The notes under the pieces: generated by a model
Database searches by the model: none
Seen by the model: the letters and a program-made list of their open reading frames with translations, nothing else
Told to the model about the DNA's origin: nothing
NCBI GenBank assembly: GCA_003020945.1
Contig: PXRU01000002.1
Coordinates: 32,060-96,059, forward strand
Source of the DNA: Halobacteriales archaeon QS_6_71_20
Lineage (GTDB): Archaea > Halobacteriota > Halobacteria > Halobacteriales > Haloferacaceae
Direction of reading: 5' to 3'
DNA length: 64,000 bases
Shown: piece by piece, positions 1 to 8,009 of the stretch
How the letters are laid out: every line of letters starts with the position of its first letter
Numbering within the stretch: position 1 is the first letter of the stretch
Translations under genes and position numbers: made by a program

Positions 1-54
1 GGCGCCGTGGCCCCGGTCGCGCTTGTAGTCGTTGAGTGCCGTTCGCAGCCGCAT
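1..54 (-). CDS. start of an unidentified gene, cut by the window edge
   Basis: Reading the minus strand from the ATG at 54 gives MRLRTALNDYKRDRGHGA and then runs off the left edge. Only 18 codons are available, so no family can be assigned. The upstream DNA has a plausible TATA-like element (minus strand TTTAACC, about 28 nt before the ATG) and the repeated CCACCGGT boxes listed separately, which supports a real leaderless start. The basic, Arg-rich N-terminus is all that can be described. Confidence 0.4.
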   Translation of the reverse strand, partial: MRLRTALNDYKRDRGHGA

Positions 55-79
55 CCACCGGTGTAACTACGCCACCGGT
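55..79. promoter_or_regulatory. paired CCACCGGT boxes upstream of the partial gene
   Basis: CCACCGGT occurs at 55-62 and again at 72-79, 17 bp apart, and each box contains the self-complementary core ACCGGT. They sit between the ATG at 54 and a TATA-like element around 80-86, a position where a repressor could block initiation. The operator role is an inference from position and symmetry only. Confidence 0.35.
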
Positions 80-133
80 TAAAGTCTCCGCGGTACGTGA
101 CCGGTTCACACCTCCGATCCGCGGGAGGAGACG

Positions 134-236
134 GGCTCTCCGCCGGCCGCGAGACAACCCGGCTGTCCGCCGGTCGTGAGATGACACCGGCTGTCCGCCG
201 GTCGTGAGACGGAACGGGCTCTCTGCCGGGTGCGGG
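134..236. repeat. 27-28 bp tandem repeat, four copies
   Basis: Copies of GGCTSTCYGCCGGYCGYGAG-like sequence start at 134, 161, 189 and 217, giving periods of 27, 28 and 28 bp. The second and third copies are identical over 20 bases; the first and last are diverged. The array lies between the divergent upstream region of the partial gene at the left edge and the 3' end of the GH13 gene. No coding potential or function is evident. Confidence 0.75.
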
Positions 237-261
237 ACCGAAGGGCCGTCCACGCGACGGC

Positions 262-2325
262 TCAGTCCCGGACCGGCACCACGACCACGTCGGAGACGGT
301 CACGGTCGACCCGTCGTCGACCCCCCCGCCCACGGACCCCTCGGCGTCGACGCCCACTACCTCCCCGGTCACGAGGTCCGTCCCGTCGACCGACTCCGAC
401 GGCCGGACCTCGGCGGCGTCCGTCGCGAAGTTGAGCGCCGCGACGACCGCGGTGCCGTCGGCGGCCTCCCGGCGGTAGGCGACGACGGAGTCGGGGTCGC
501 CCTCGGGGACGGCGTAGTCGATCCGGGACAGGTCGGCGCGGTGTGTCAGGGCGGGGTGGTCGTCCCGGAGCGCGAGCAGCCGGCGGTAGTGGTCCCGGAG
601 GTCCTCGCGGACGTTCGCGTGGTCCAGCCGGTCGCGCCGGCCCAGTTGGCCGGTCTCCTGGCCGGCGTACACCATCGGAGCGCCCGGCAGCGTCGTCAGC
701 GCGCCCGCGGCCGCGCGGGCGGCCGCCTCGCCGTAGGAGGCGAGGTAGCGCGACTCGTCGTGGTTCTCGTGGTACAGCATGAAGGAGGCGTGCTCGGGGA
801 AGCCGACGCGGCGGCGCCCCTCGACGGCGTCGAGGATCCCCTCGGCGGGCTCGTTGCCGGCGCCGACCTCCCGGACCGCGAACGCCGTCGTCGAGTCGAA
901 GTGCATGTCGAACAGCCCCGCCTGGAAGTCCGGGATGTACGGGATCGTCTCGTCGAGCAGGAGGAACTCCGAGTCGGCCGCCTTCACGCGGTCGTGCACT
1001 TCCATCCAGAAGCCGTTCGGCACCGCCCACGCCATGTCACAGCGGAAGCCGTCGACCAGCGGTGCCCACTCGTCGACGACGTCGAGGAGGTGGCGGCGCA
1101 CCGCCAGGGAGGCGAACTCGAAGTTGGCGATCAGCTCCCAGTCGAAGTACGTCCCCGGCTCGCCGCTCTCCTGCCACTCGTACCAGGAGCGGTACTCGCT
1201 GTCGGGGTTCCCGTATGCGTCCCGGAAGCGGGGATGGTCGCGCGCCGAGTGGTTGCACACCAGGTCGAACAGGACGGACATCCCGCGGTCGTGGGCCGCC
1301 TCGACCAGCGCCTCGTACGCCTCGCGGCCGCCCAGGTCCGCGGCGACCGAGAAGAAGTCCGTGATGTTGTAGCCGTGCGGCGCGCCGTCGTGCTGGAGCA
1401 CCGGGGTGAGCCACAGCGTGTCGACGCCGAGGTCGGCCAGGTCGTCGAGGCGCTCGCGGATCGCCGCCAGGGGGGAACCCCCGCGGTCCGACTCCGCGAA
1501 CGTCCGCACGTACACCTCGTAGATGGTCGAGTCGAGCGCCCACTCCGGGGGGTCGTACGGCCGCGCGACGGCGATCCCGTCGCCGTCGGTGGCCGCGTCG
1601 GCATCGGAGCCGGCGTCCTCGCCGGCCACACCGCCGGCGGCGTCGTCCCCGGCGCCCGTGCGTCGCACGTCGACGGCGTCCTGCACGCCGTAGGCGCGCC
1701 CGGTCACGGGAACCGCGTAGATCCGGGCGCGCTCCGGGAGGCGCTCGCGGGGCACCCGCAGGGTTCGCCCCTCGACGGTCACGTCCGAGTCGGCCAGGTC
1801 GTCGCGGTCGTCGATCATGAACTCGACGCGAGGGGGGTCGTCGCCGCCGGCGACGCCGCCGCCGCGCGGGCGCACCTCCGCCTCGACGCGCACCTCGTCG
1901 TCGCCGACGGCCGTCCGGAGGCGGACGCGGGGGCGCTCGACGTCGCCGTCGCCGTCGCGCGATGGGCGGGCGGAGCCGGCGGCCTCCCCGGGCGCGGTCC
2001 CGTCGGGGTCGCCGGTTAGCGCCCCGTCGGCGGCGGCCTCGGCCGCGGAGTACCCTTCGCGCTCGCCGACGGACGGTCGGGTCTCGGCCGCGAACGCGTG
2101 AACGCTCAAGTCGTGGCTCGTGTCGCCGGCGTCGAGCCGGAGCAGGTAGCGGCCGGCGACGTCCGGGCCGAACCGCTGGACGGCCCCCTCGCCAACGCTC
2201 GCGGTCGATCCCTCCGGCGCCCGGACGAGGCGCCACTCGTAGTCGGCGCTCGGGTCCGGATCGCGGGGCGCGAGCTCCACGGCCTCCCCGACCGCACAGA
2301 CGCGCGGTCGCCCCGGGTGTTTCAT
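262..2325 (-). CDS. GH13 alpha-amylase-family glycoside hydrolase
   Basis: A 687-residue alpha-glucan-acting enzyme of family GH13. The C-terminal two-thirds carries the four conserved regions: DLVCNH near residue 357, GFRCD with the nucleophile Asp near 429, LLLDE with the acid/base Glu near 458, and NHD near 522. The N-terminal ~250 residues form extra beta-rich, acidic material before the barrel. There is no signal peptide, so the enzyme is probably cytoplasmic. The start at MKHPGRPR is preferred over the upstream MPFDGPA because it fits haloarchaeal N-termini; this choice is not certain. The GT4 and MalQ-like neighbours point to intracellular glycogen or maltodextrin turnover. The exact linkage specificity cannot be read from motifs alone. 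Confidence 0.88.
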   Translation of the reverse strand: MKHPGRPRVCAVGEAVELAPRDPDPSADYEWRLVRAPEGSTASVGEGAVQRFGPDVAGRYLLRLDAGDTSHDLSVHAFAAETRPSVGEREGYSAAEAAADGALTGDPDGTAPGEAAGSARPSRDGDGDVERPRVRLRTAVGDDEVRVEAEVRPRGGGVAGGDDPPRVEFMIDDRDDLADSDVTVEGRTLRVPRERLPERARIYAVPVTGRAYGVQDAVDVRRTGAGDDAAGGVAGEDAGSDADAATDGDGIAVARPYDPPEWALDSTIYEVYVRTFAESDRGGSPLAAIRERLDDLADLGVDTLWLTPVLQHDGAPHGYNITDFFSVAADLGGREAYEALVEAAHDRGMSVLFDLVCNHSARDHPRFRDAYGNPDSEYRSWYEWQESGEPGTYFDWELIANFEFASLAVRRHLLDVVDEWAPLVDGFRCDMAWAVPNGFWMEVHDRVKAADSEFLLLDETIPYIPDFQAGLFDMHFDSTTAFAVREVGAGNEPAEGILDAVEGRRRVGFPEHASFMLYHENHDESRYLASYGEAAARAAAGALTTLPGAPMVYAGQETGQLGRRDRLDHANVREDLRDHYRRLLALRDDHPALTHRADLSRIDYAVPEGDPDSVVAYRREAADGTAVVAALNFATDAAEVRPSESVDGTDLVTGEVVGVDAEGSVGGGVDDGSTVTVSDVVVVPVRD

Positions 2326-2426
2326 GGCCGGGCCGTCGAACGGCACCCGTTTCGCTCTTTCGCCCGCGCGCCGCCCGGCCGGAGCGCGGGGAACCGCTAA
2401 GTGGTCCCCCGGGGAACGAGCCCCGC

Positions 2427-2819
2427 ATGGACGGAAACGACGACGCCGACCGGACCGGGACGGCCGCGCGGCCGGTCTCGGTCGACATCGACATCGCCGA
2501 CGGCCGGACGACGATCGCGGTGAGCGGCGACCGGGACGCCGCCGTCGTCGTCCGGTCGGCCGCCGGCGAGCGGATCTACCTCCCGCCGGAGGACTTCGAC
2601 CGTCCGCCCGCGTCGGACAGCCCCTACCAGCCCGCGGGCGACGCCGACAGCCCGTACCAGTCGGCCGCCGGCGACAGCCCGTATCAGTCGGCGGACGGCT
2701 CCGACAGCCCCTACCGGCGCGGCGGCGGCGCGCGCGAGCACGTCGGGCTCGAACCGACGGCCGACGGCTTCCAGATCGTCCACCCGGAGCCGGCCGACGA
2801 CGTCCGGATCCTCCGGTAG
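2427..2819 (+). CDS. small acidic protein with DSPYQ repeats
   Basis: A 130-residue protein of unknown function, divergent from the GH13 gene. The N-terminal half (VDIDIADGRTTIAVSGD and following) looks like a small beta-rich domain. It is followed by four short repeats built on DSPYQ/DSPYR at about residues 65-100 and a short conserved-looking tail. The ATG at 2427 was chosen because the longer ORF-track version runs antisense through the GH13 gene. No signal peptide or membrane segment is seen. Its place inside an alpha-glucan cluster suggests a link to that pathway, but nothing in the sequence shows an activity. Confidence 0.65.
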   Translation: MDGNDDADRTGTAARPVSVDIDIADGRTTIAVSGDRDAAVVVRSAAGERIYLPPEDFDRPPASDSPYQPAGDADSPYQSAAGDSPYQSADGSDSPYRRGGGAREHVGLEPTADGFQIVHPEPADDVRILR

Positions 2820-2892
2820 GCGCCCGAAAGCCCGCCGCAGACGGAGCCGACGCCCGAACGCTCCGCGACCGGCGTCCCCGGCGGAACGGCGG

Positions 2893-3957
2893 TCACTCGT
2901 CGTCCGCGTCGGCGAGGACCCGCTCGTAGAACGCCGCGTGTTCGTCCGCGACCGCCTCCCACGTCCGCACGTCGTACTCGATGGGCGTGTCCAGCGAGAG
3001 CGCGTACTCGATCCCGTCGGCGACGGCGTCGGAGTCGGGCTCCACCTCGATGAGGCAGTCCCCCGGCAGCACCTCCGAGGCGCCGCTGGGTCCGGCGACG
3101 ACGCGCGTGCCGACCGACAGCGCCTCGACGATGGTGATCCCGAACGGCTCCGCGAGCGACGGCGAGACGAACAGGTCCGCGCCGGCGTAGTAGTCGCCCA
3201 ACTCCTCCTCGGGGACGTAGCCGACGAACTCCACCCGGTCCTCGACGCCGAGCAGCTCGACGAACCGCTTCAGCTGGGCGGTGAGGTGGCCGGTCCCGCC
3301 GATCACCAGCGTCACGTCGTCGCGGCGGAGCTTCGGGAGCGCGTACAGCAGGTGCGACAGCCCCTTCTGGTCCGTATGGCGACCGACGAAAAACAGCATC
3401 GCCCCGTCGATCCCCAGCTCCGCCTTCAGGTCCCGGCCGGTCGGCTCGACCGACGAGAAGCCGTTGTAGATGACGTCGGCGTCGCCACCGTACTCGTGGG
3501 CGAGCTTCCTGGCGGTGAACTCGCTGACGGCCAGCAGGTGGTCCGAGCGGTTGACGACGCGCTGTTCGGTGCGCCTCTCGCGGTCGGGCGGCTCCGCGTT
3601 GCGGTCCGAGGACAGCGAGTGGAAGGTGGTGACCCACTCGACGTCGTGGCTGGACTGCGCGCGCGACCCCGGGTTGTAGCCGAACCAGTCGTTGGTGTGG
3701 ACGACGTCGGCGTCGGCCGCGTGCTCGACGAACGCGCCCGAGAGCCGCCCGATCCGGGTGATGATGTCCCCCTCGCCGGTCGAGACGCCGTGGATCCCCT
3801 CGCGACCCTCCGGGGCGTACTCCGCGGGCAACACCAGCTCCACGGTGACGCCGTCGCGCTCGCGGAGCCGCTCGAACAGCTCGCCGACCGCCGTGTCCAG
3901 CCCGCCGGTCACGTTCGGGGGGAACCCCCACCCCAGCATCAGGACCTTGTACGGCAT
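2893..3957 (-). CDS. GT4-family glycosyltransferase, glycogen-synthase-like
   Basis: A 354-residue GT-B fold glycosyltransferase. The N-terminus MPYKVLMLGWGFPPNVTGGL carries the glycine-rich loop typical of retaining GT4/GT5 enzymes. The C-terminal half has the donor-site EX7E motif (EPFGITIVE). The family transfers sugars from nucleotide-sugar donors; with a GH13 enzyme and a 4-alpha-glucanotransferase beside it, synthesis of an alpha-glucan such as glycogen is the likeliest role. The ATG at 3957 lies 27-28 nt downstream of a TATA-like GATTAAGTG on the minus strand, consistent with a leaderless message. The much longer ORF-track version runs antisense through malQ and is not used. Confidence 0.82.
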   Translation of the reverse strand: MPYKVLMLGWGFPPNVTGGLDTAVGELFERLRERDGVTVELVLPAEYAPEGREGIHGVSTGEGDIITRIGRLSGAFVEHAADADVVHTNDWFGYNPGSRAQSSHDVEWVTTFHSLSSDRNAEPPDRERRTEQRVVNRSDHLLAVSEFTARKLAHEYGGDADVIYNGFSSVEPTGRDLKAELGIDGAMLFFVGRHTDQKGLSHLLYALPKLRRDDVTLVIGGTGHLTAQLKRFVELLGVEDRVEFVGYVPEEELGDYYAGADLFVSPSLAEPFGITIVEALSVGTRVVAGPSGASEVLPGDCLIEVEPDSDAVADGIEYALSLDTPIEYDVRTWEAVADEHAAFYERVLADADDE

Positions 3958-4128
3958 CGCGTCGTGTATCGACGGACCGGCACTTAATCGCTCGGCGTGA
4001 ACGAACGGGTCACGGCCCGATCCGCCTCGGTCCGACACACCCCGGTTCGCCTTGCTCCGACTCGCCTCGGTCCGACTCGTTCCGACTCGGCCCGACCCTT
4101 GATACGGCCGCCCCGCGAGGTGTCGCCA
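3958..4128. promoter_or_regulatory. divergent promoter region with TCCGAC repeats
   Basis: This gap separates the GT4 gene from malQ. TATA-like elements lie about 28 nt before each start (GATTAAGTG on minus, CTTGATAC on plus at 4098-4105). Between them, 4018-4095 is a low-complexity run of TCCGACTCG/TCCGCCTCGG-like units repeated roughly eight times. Whether the repeats bind a regulator or are slippage products is unknown. Confidence 0.45.
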
Positions 4129-5619
4129 ATGCGGTTCGACAGACGAAGCGGCGTGCTGCTCCACCCGACCGCGCTCCCCGGCCCGCACGGGATCGGCGAT
4201 CTCGGCGCGGGCGCACGATCGTTTATCGATTTCCTCGACCGGGCCGACCAGTCGATCTGGCAGGTGTGTCCGCTCGGCCCTACGGCCGGCATCCACGGCC
4301 ACTCCCCGTACCAGACGTACTCCGGGTTCGCCGGCAACCCCCTGCTGGTCGACCTCCGCGCGCTCGGCGAGCGCGGCTACCTGACCGACGACGACCTCGC
4401 GCCCGACGACGCCTTCTCCCGCCACGAGACGAACTACGACGCCGTCGAGTCGTTCAAGACCGACCGCCTCCGAGCCGCCTTCGAGCGGTTCCGCGCCGAC
4501 GCCCCGGACGACGAGCGGGCGGCGTTCGCGGCGTATCGCGAGCGCGAGGCCGACTGGCTCGCCGACTACGCGCTGTTTCGCGCGCTGAAACGCGAGTTCG
4601 ACGGCGACCCCTGGACGCGGTGGCCCGAGCCGGTCCGGACGCGCGACCCCGACGCCCTCGCGTCCCGCCGCGAGGACCTCGCCGACGAGGTCGCCTTCCG
4701 GGCGTTCTGCCAGTGGACGTTCGACCGCCAGTGGAGCGACCTCCGCGAGACCGCCGCCGACCGCGGGATCGAGCTGCTGGGCGACCTCCCGATCTACGTC
4801 GCGCTCGACTCCGCGGACGTGTGGGCCGCGCCGGCGGCGTTCGACCTGACCGAGGGGGGCCGTCCCGCCGCGGTCGCGGGCGTCCCGCCGAACCCCGGCG
4901 ACGACGGCCAGCGCTGGGGCAACCCCGTCTACGACTGGGGCCACCTCGCGGACACCGGCTACGAGTGGTGGCTCGACCGGCTCCGGCGACTGTTCGCGTT
5001 CGTCGACTACGCCCGGCTCGACCACTTCAAGGGGTTCGACGAGTTCTGGGCGATCCCCGCCGACAGCGACGACCCCGCCGACGGCGAGTGGCGTGAGGGA
5101 CCGGGGCGCGCGTTCTTCGAGGCCGTCCGCCAGGAGTTCGGCGCGCTCCCGTTCGTCGCCGAGGACCTGGGCTTTCTCGACCCCGACAGCGCCGCGCTCA
5201 GGGAGGCGTTCGACGTCCCGGGAATGCGCGTGCCGCAGTACGCCGACTGGTGTGAGGCCGGCCACCGCTACCAGCCGATGCACTACCCGGAGGACGCGGT
5301 CGCGTACACCTCGACCCACGACACCGACACGGCGGTGGGCTACTACGAGGGACTCGACGGACGCCAGCGCGAGTGCCTCCACTACAACCTCGGCACCGAC
5401 GGCGTCGAGATCGAGTGGGACCTCGTCGAGGCGGTGTGGAACTCCGACGCCACCCTCGCGGTGACGACCGTTCAGGACCTCCTCGGACTCGACAGCCACG
5501 CCCGCTTCAACACGCCCGGGACGGCGGAGGGGAACTGGCGCTGGCGCGTCACTGAGGCGGGACTCGACGGCGACGTCGCCGACCGGCTCGCGCGCGTCAC
5601 CGACGCGACCGTCCGCTGA
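4129..5619 (+). CDS. malQ: 4-alpha-glucanotransferase (amylomaltase, GH77)
   Basis: A 496-residue GH77 amylomaltase that moves alpha-1,4-glucan segments between maltodextrin chains. N-terminal MRFDRRSGVLLHPTALPGPHGIGDLG is the classic MalQ opening. Further on are DLPIYVALDSADVWA, the RLDHFKGF segment with the nucleophile-region Asp, VAEDLGFL with the acid/base Glu, and STHDTDT near the C-terminus. The length matches bacterial-type MalQ. The ATG at 4129 was chosen over the upstream ORF start because translation before it is Arg/Pro-rich repeat DNA and because a TATA-like element sits about 28 nt upstream. It is divergent from the GT4 gene and belongs to the same alpha-glucan cluster. Confidence 0.95.
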   Translation: MRFDRRSGVLLHPTALPGPHGIGDLGAGARSFIDFLDRADQSIWQVCPLGPTAGIHGHSPYQTYSGFAGNPLLVDLRALGERGYLTDDDLAPDDAFSRHETNYDAVESFKTDRLRAAFERFRADAPDDERAAFAAYREREADWLADYALFRALKREFDGDPWTRWPEPVRTRDPDALASRREDLADEVAFRAFCQWTFDRQWSDLRETAADRGIELLGDLPIYVALDSADVWAAPAAFDLTEGGRPAAVAGVPPNPGDDGQRWGNPVYDWGHLADTGYEWWLDRLRRLFAFVDYARLDHFKGFDEFWAIPADSDDPADGEWREGPGRAFFEAVRQEFGALPFVAEDLGFLDPDSAALREAFDVPGMRVPQYADWCEAGHRYQPMHYPEDAVAYTSTHDTDTAVGYYEGLDGRQRECLHYNLGTDGVEIEWDLVEAVWNSDATLAVTTVQDLLGLDSHARFNTPGTAEGNWRWRVTEAGLDGDVADRLARVTDATVR

Positions 5620-5686
5620 CGCCGCCGGCTCGCTCGCGATCGCCGGACTCACAACGCATAAGCGGCCGCCGGCCGACGCCCCGGCA

Positions 5687-6424
5687 ATGCGACACGCCCG
5701 CATCCGCGACCCGGCAGGCACGGTCCGCACCGGCACGTACGACGACGGCGTCGTAACCGCGGCCGGCCGGGCGTACGACACCGCGGACGACGACGTGGAC
5801 CTGCTCGCCCCCTGCGAGCCGACGAAGATCGTCTGCGTCGGCCTCAACTACGCCGACCACGCCGCCGAGCGCGACAGCGAGATCCCCGAGCGGCCGCTGC
5901 TGTTCCTCAAGCCGCCGAACGCGGTCGCCGACCCCGGCTCGACCGTCGAGCTTCCGGCCGGGAAACGGCGGGTCGACCACGAGGCCGAGATCGCGTTCGT
6001 GACGGGCGAGCAGGCGCGCGACGTCGACGCCGACGACGCGATGGAGTACGTCGCGGGGTTCACCTGCCTGAACGACGTCTCGAACCGCGACGACCAGAGC
6101 CGCGAGCAGAACTGGGTCCGCGGCAAGGCGTTCGACGCCTCCGCGCCGATCGGCCCCTGTATCGCCGACCCCGAGGACGTCCCCGCGGACGCGGCCGTCG
6201 AACTCCGCGTGAACGGGGAGCCGAGGCAGGCCTCCTCGCGCGAGGAGTTCATCTTCTCGGTCGGCGACCTCGTCGAGGAGATCACGACGTACATGACGCT
6301 GGAGCCGGGCGACGTGGTGTCGACGGGGACGCCCGCGGGCGTCGCGCCGTTGGCCGACGGCGACCGCGTCGAGGTGGCGGTCGAGGGCGTCGGCGTCCTC
6401 GAACACGACGTGTCCGCGGAGTAG
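5687..6424 (+). CDS. fumarylacetoacetate hydrolase family protein
   Basis: A 245-residue protein of the FAH superfamily, metal-dependent hydrolases or decarboxylases acting on keto acids in aromatic and sugar-acid catabolism. It shows CVGLNYADHAAE, the acidic metal-binding segment DHEAEIAFV, and the C-terminal GDVVSTGTPAGV. The length is right for the single-domain class. The start is supported by a TATA-like CGCATAAGC about 27 nt upstream (leaderless). The substrate cannot be decided from sequence: acylpyruvate, oxaloacetate or an aromatic ring-cleavage product are all possible. Confidence 0.88.
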   Translation: MRHARIRDPAGTVRTGTYDDGVVTAAGRAYDTADDDVDLLAPCEPTKIVCVGLNYADHAAERDSEIPERPLLFLKPPNAVADPGSTVELPAGKRRVDHEAEIAFVTGEQARDVDADDAMEYVAGFTCLNDVSNRDDQSREQNWVRGKAFDASAPIGPCIADPEDVPADAAVELRVNGEPRQASSREEFIFSVGDLVEEITTYMTLEPGDVVSTGTPAGVAPLADGDRVEVAVEGVGVLEHDVSAE

Positions 6425-6472
6425 CGGCCGAAGGCGGCGGTCTCCGGGGCGGCCGCGGACGCCCCGCGCCGG

Positions 6473-7132
6473 CTACAGCCCCGAAACGAGGTCGCGCAAC
6501 ACCGCCCGCGGGTCGTCCGCCTTCGCGACGCCGGAGGCGAGCAACACCCCCGTCGCGCCCAGTTCGCCGGCGGCGGCCACGTCCGCGCCGGCGGAGATGC
6601 CGGCGCCACAGAACAGGTCGACGTCGGCGTCGACCGCCGCCACGGCGGCGACGGAGTCCTCCACGACGGCGGGGTCGGCGCTGGCGACGGAGACGTCGCC
6701 GCCGATGAGCTCCGGCGGTTCGACCGCCACGGCGTCGGGTCCGAGCGCCGCGGCCGCGCCGGACTGCGCGGGGTTGTTGGCGCACACGACCGTCTCCAGG
6801 CCCGCGCGCTCGGCCGCCGACAGGGAGGCGTCGATGTCGGCCAGCCGCAGTCGGTTCTCCGAGTGGTTGATCAGCGTGCCCGTCGCGCCGGCGTCGGCGA
6901 CCGCCTCCGCGAGCGTCGACCCGGTGTGGCTCCCGTGCTCGACGGGGGAGACGTGTTGTGCCCATGTCTCGACGCCGGTGTCCGCGACCGCGGCGAGGTG
7001 GGCCGCCTGCGGCGCGACGGCGACGCGGGCGCCGGTGTCGTCGGCGACGGCCGCACAGGCCTCGGCGATCGCGACGGGATCACACGGGTACGCCTTCAGG
7101 TTGACGAGGATCAGCGTGTCGGAGTCTACCAT
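6473..7132 (-). CDS. tpiA: triosephosphate isomerase, archaeal type
   Basis: A 219-residue TIM-barrel enzyme interconverting dihydroxyacetone phosphate and glyceraldehyde 3-phosphate. It has the substrate-binding NLKAY (N and K), the electrophilic His/Ser segment INHSENR, the catalytic Glu region ending ETVVCANN, and the phosphate-binding GAGIS and [10 protein letters not shown] near the C-terminus. At ~220 residues it is the short archaeal form rather than the ~250-residue bacterial form. It is convergent with the FAH gene; MBF1 lies upstream on the same strand after a 60-nt gap. Confidence 0.95.
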   Translation of the reverse strand: MVDSDTLILVNLKAYPCDPVAIAEACAAVADDTGARVAVAPQAAHLAAVADTGVETWAQHVSPVEHGSHTGSTLAEAVADAGATGTLINHSENRLRLADIDASLSAAERAGLETVVCANNPAQSGAAAALGPDAVAVEPPELIGGDVSVASADPAVVEDSVAAVAAVDADVDLFCGAGISAGADVAAAGELGATGVLLASGVAKADDPRAVLRDLVSGL

Positions 7133-7192
7133 GTCCGTCCCACGACCCGGCGGCCGAAAAGTCGCTTCGGTCGGGCGCGGCGCGACGGTCGG

Positions 7193-7717
7193 CTACTCGT
7201 CGTTGCGCTGGACCACGTCGCCGAGGGTCATGCTCCCCGAGGAGGAGCCCTCCCAGTCGGCGTCGTCGACCTCCCGTCCCTCGACCAGCGAGATGCCGAG
7301 CTTGCGCTCCAGCTTCTCCTGGATGTCGTCCTCCGGGAGGATGTCGGCCCGTTCGAGCTTCCGGACGACAGAGGCCTTCTCGTTGATGTCGCTCGCGAGT
7401 TCCTCCCGGCTCATCCCCTCGGCCTCGCGAGCCCGGCGGATCCGGTCGTCGTAGTCGGCCGCGACCGTCTCCATGTCGTCGAACATGTCCCGCTGGCGGG
7501 AGCTCGACGACGAGGACGAGCCCGACGACCCCGACGAGCCGGACGAGGAGGAGGAAGACGAGGAGGTGGAGTACTTCGTGGACGCCGAGGAGCCGCTCTC
7601 CGTGCGAACCTCGGTGCCGAACTCCGAGCAGTCGCCGCAGAGCTCCAGTTCCGCGCCCTCGACTTTCGTGGCGGTGAGCGACGCCTTCTCCGCACCGCAC
7701 ATCTCACACTGGGGCAT
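7193..7717 (-). CDS. multiprotein bridging factor 1-type HTH protein
   Basis: A 174-residue archaeal MBF1 homologue. The N-terminal zinc ribbon has CEMC and a second CGDC pair. A Ser-rich linker (more than 20 serines, residues ~55-85) follows, then a Cro/C1-type helix-turn-helix (MSREELASDINEKASVV) and a conserved C-terminal tail (EKLERKLGISL). In eukaryotes MBF1 bridges activators and TBP; archaeal forms are implicated in transcription or translation, with no fixed target. A TATA box (minus strand TTTATAC, 7741-7748) about 27 nt upstream supports a leaderless start at 7717. The serine linker is encoded by a simple tcg/gac-rich repeat. Confidence 0.9.
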   Translation of the reverse strand: MPQCEMCGAEKASLTATKVEGAELELCGDCSEFGTEVRTESGSSASTKYSTSSSSSSSSGSSGSSGSSSSSSSRQRDMFDDMETVAADYDDRIRRAREAEGMSREELASDINEKASVVRKLERADILPEDDIQEKLERKLGISLVEGREVDDADWEGSSSGSMTLGDVVQRNDE

Positions 7718-7740
7718 ACGCCCCGGTAGCGCGTTGCCGC

Positions 7741-7748
7741 GTATAAAA
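7741..7748 (-). promoter_or_regulatory. TATA box of the MBF1 gene
   Basis: The plus strand reads GTATAAAAGG here, giving TTTTATAC on the minus strand. Its centre is about 27 nt before the MBF1 ATG, the usual haloarchaeal spacing for a transcript starting at the start codon. Confidence 0.6.
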
Positions 7749-7826
7749 GGTGTGCCACCCGTCGATCGGGAGCCCGTTTTATACTTCGATTATTGATAGA
7801 TAGTTCGGGGGTCGTTCTATCAGGAT

Positions 7827-7851
7827 GTTTCAGATATATTGATTCTGAAAC
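7827..7851. promoter_or_regulatory. inverted repeat enclosing a TATA box, probable operator
   Basis: GTTTCAGA (7827-7834) and TCTGAAAC (7844-7851) are perfect 8-bp inverted arms separated by 9 bp, and the spacer contains TATATT. The TATA-like spacer is about 35 nt upstream of the ATG of the small membrane protein gene. A dimeric repressor binding here would compete with TBP. The symmetry is directly visible; the regulator is unknown. Confidence 0.55.
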
Positions 7852-7871
7852 CGGCCTTCGTTGATGTTACG

Positions 7872-8009
7872 ATGTCACAGACCGACACGTCGATGACGGA
7901 GTGGCTGTCCGAGCACCCGCGGATGATGGGCGCGCTGTTCACGCTCGTCCTGCTGCTGTCGCAGGCGGGAAGCGTTGCGGGTTCGCAGGCCGCTACTGCC
8001 GGTCCGTAG
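7872..8009 (+). CDS. 45-residue single-pass membrane micro-protein
   Basis: Too short for the ORF track. It reads MSQTDTSMTEWLSEHPRMMG, then a hydrophobic helix (ALFTLVLLLSQAGSVAG) and a short tail ending in TAG at 8007-8009. The pattern TEWL-EHPRM plus one membrane helix recurs in haloarchaea as an uncharacterised small-protein family (recalled as DUF7503, not checked). It has its own TATA within a perfect inverted repeat. Its last 17 bases overlap, antisense, the 3' end of the convergent CHAT protease gene. It might equally be a membrane peptide partner, substrate or signal for that locus. Confidence 0.65.
   Translation: MSQTDTSMTEWLSEHPRMMGALFTLVLLLSQAGSVAGSQAATAGP

Noticed and set aside
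541-2019. 492-codon plus-strand ORF opposite the GH13 gene
   Set aside because: It is the antisense shadow of a gene with clear GH13 motifs; its protein is Arg/Val/Gly-rich without any motif, as expected in high-GC DNA.
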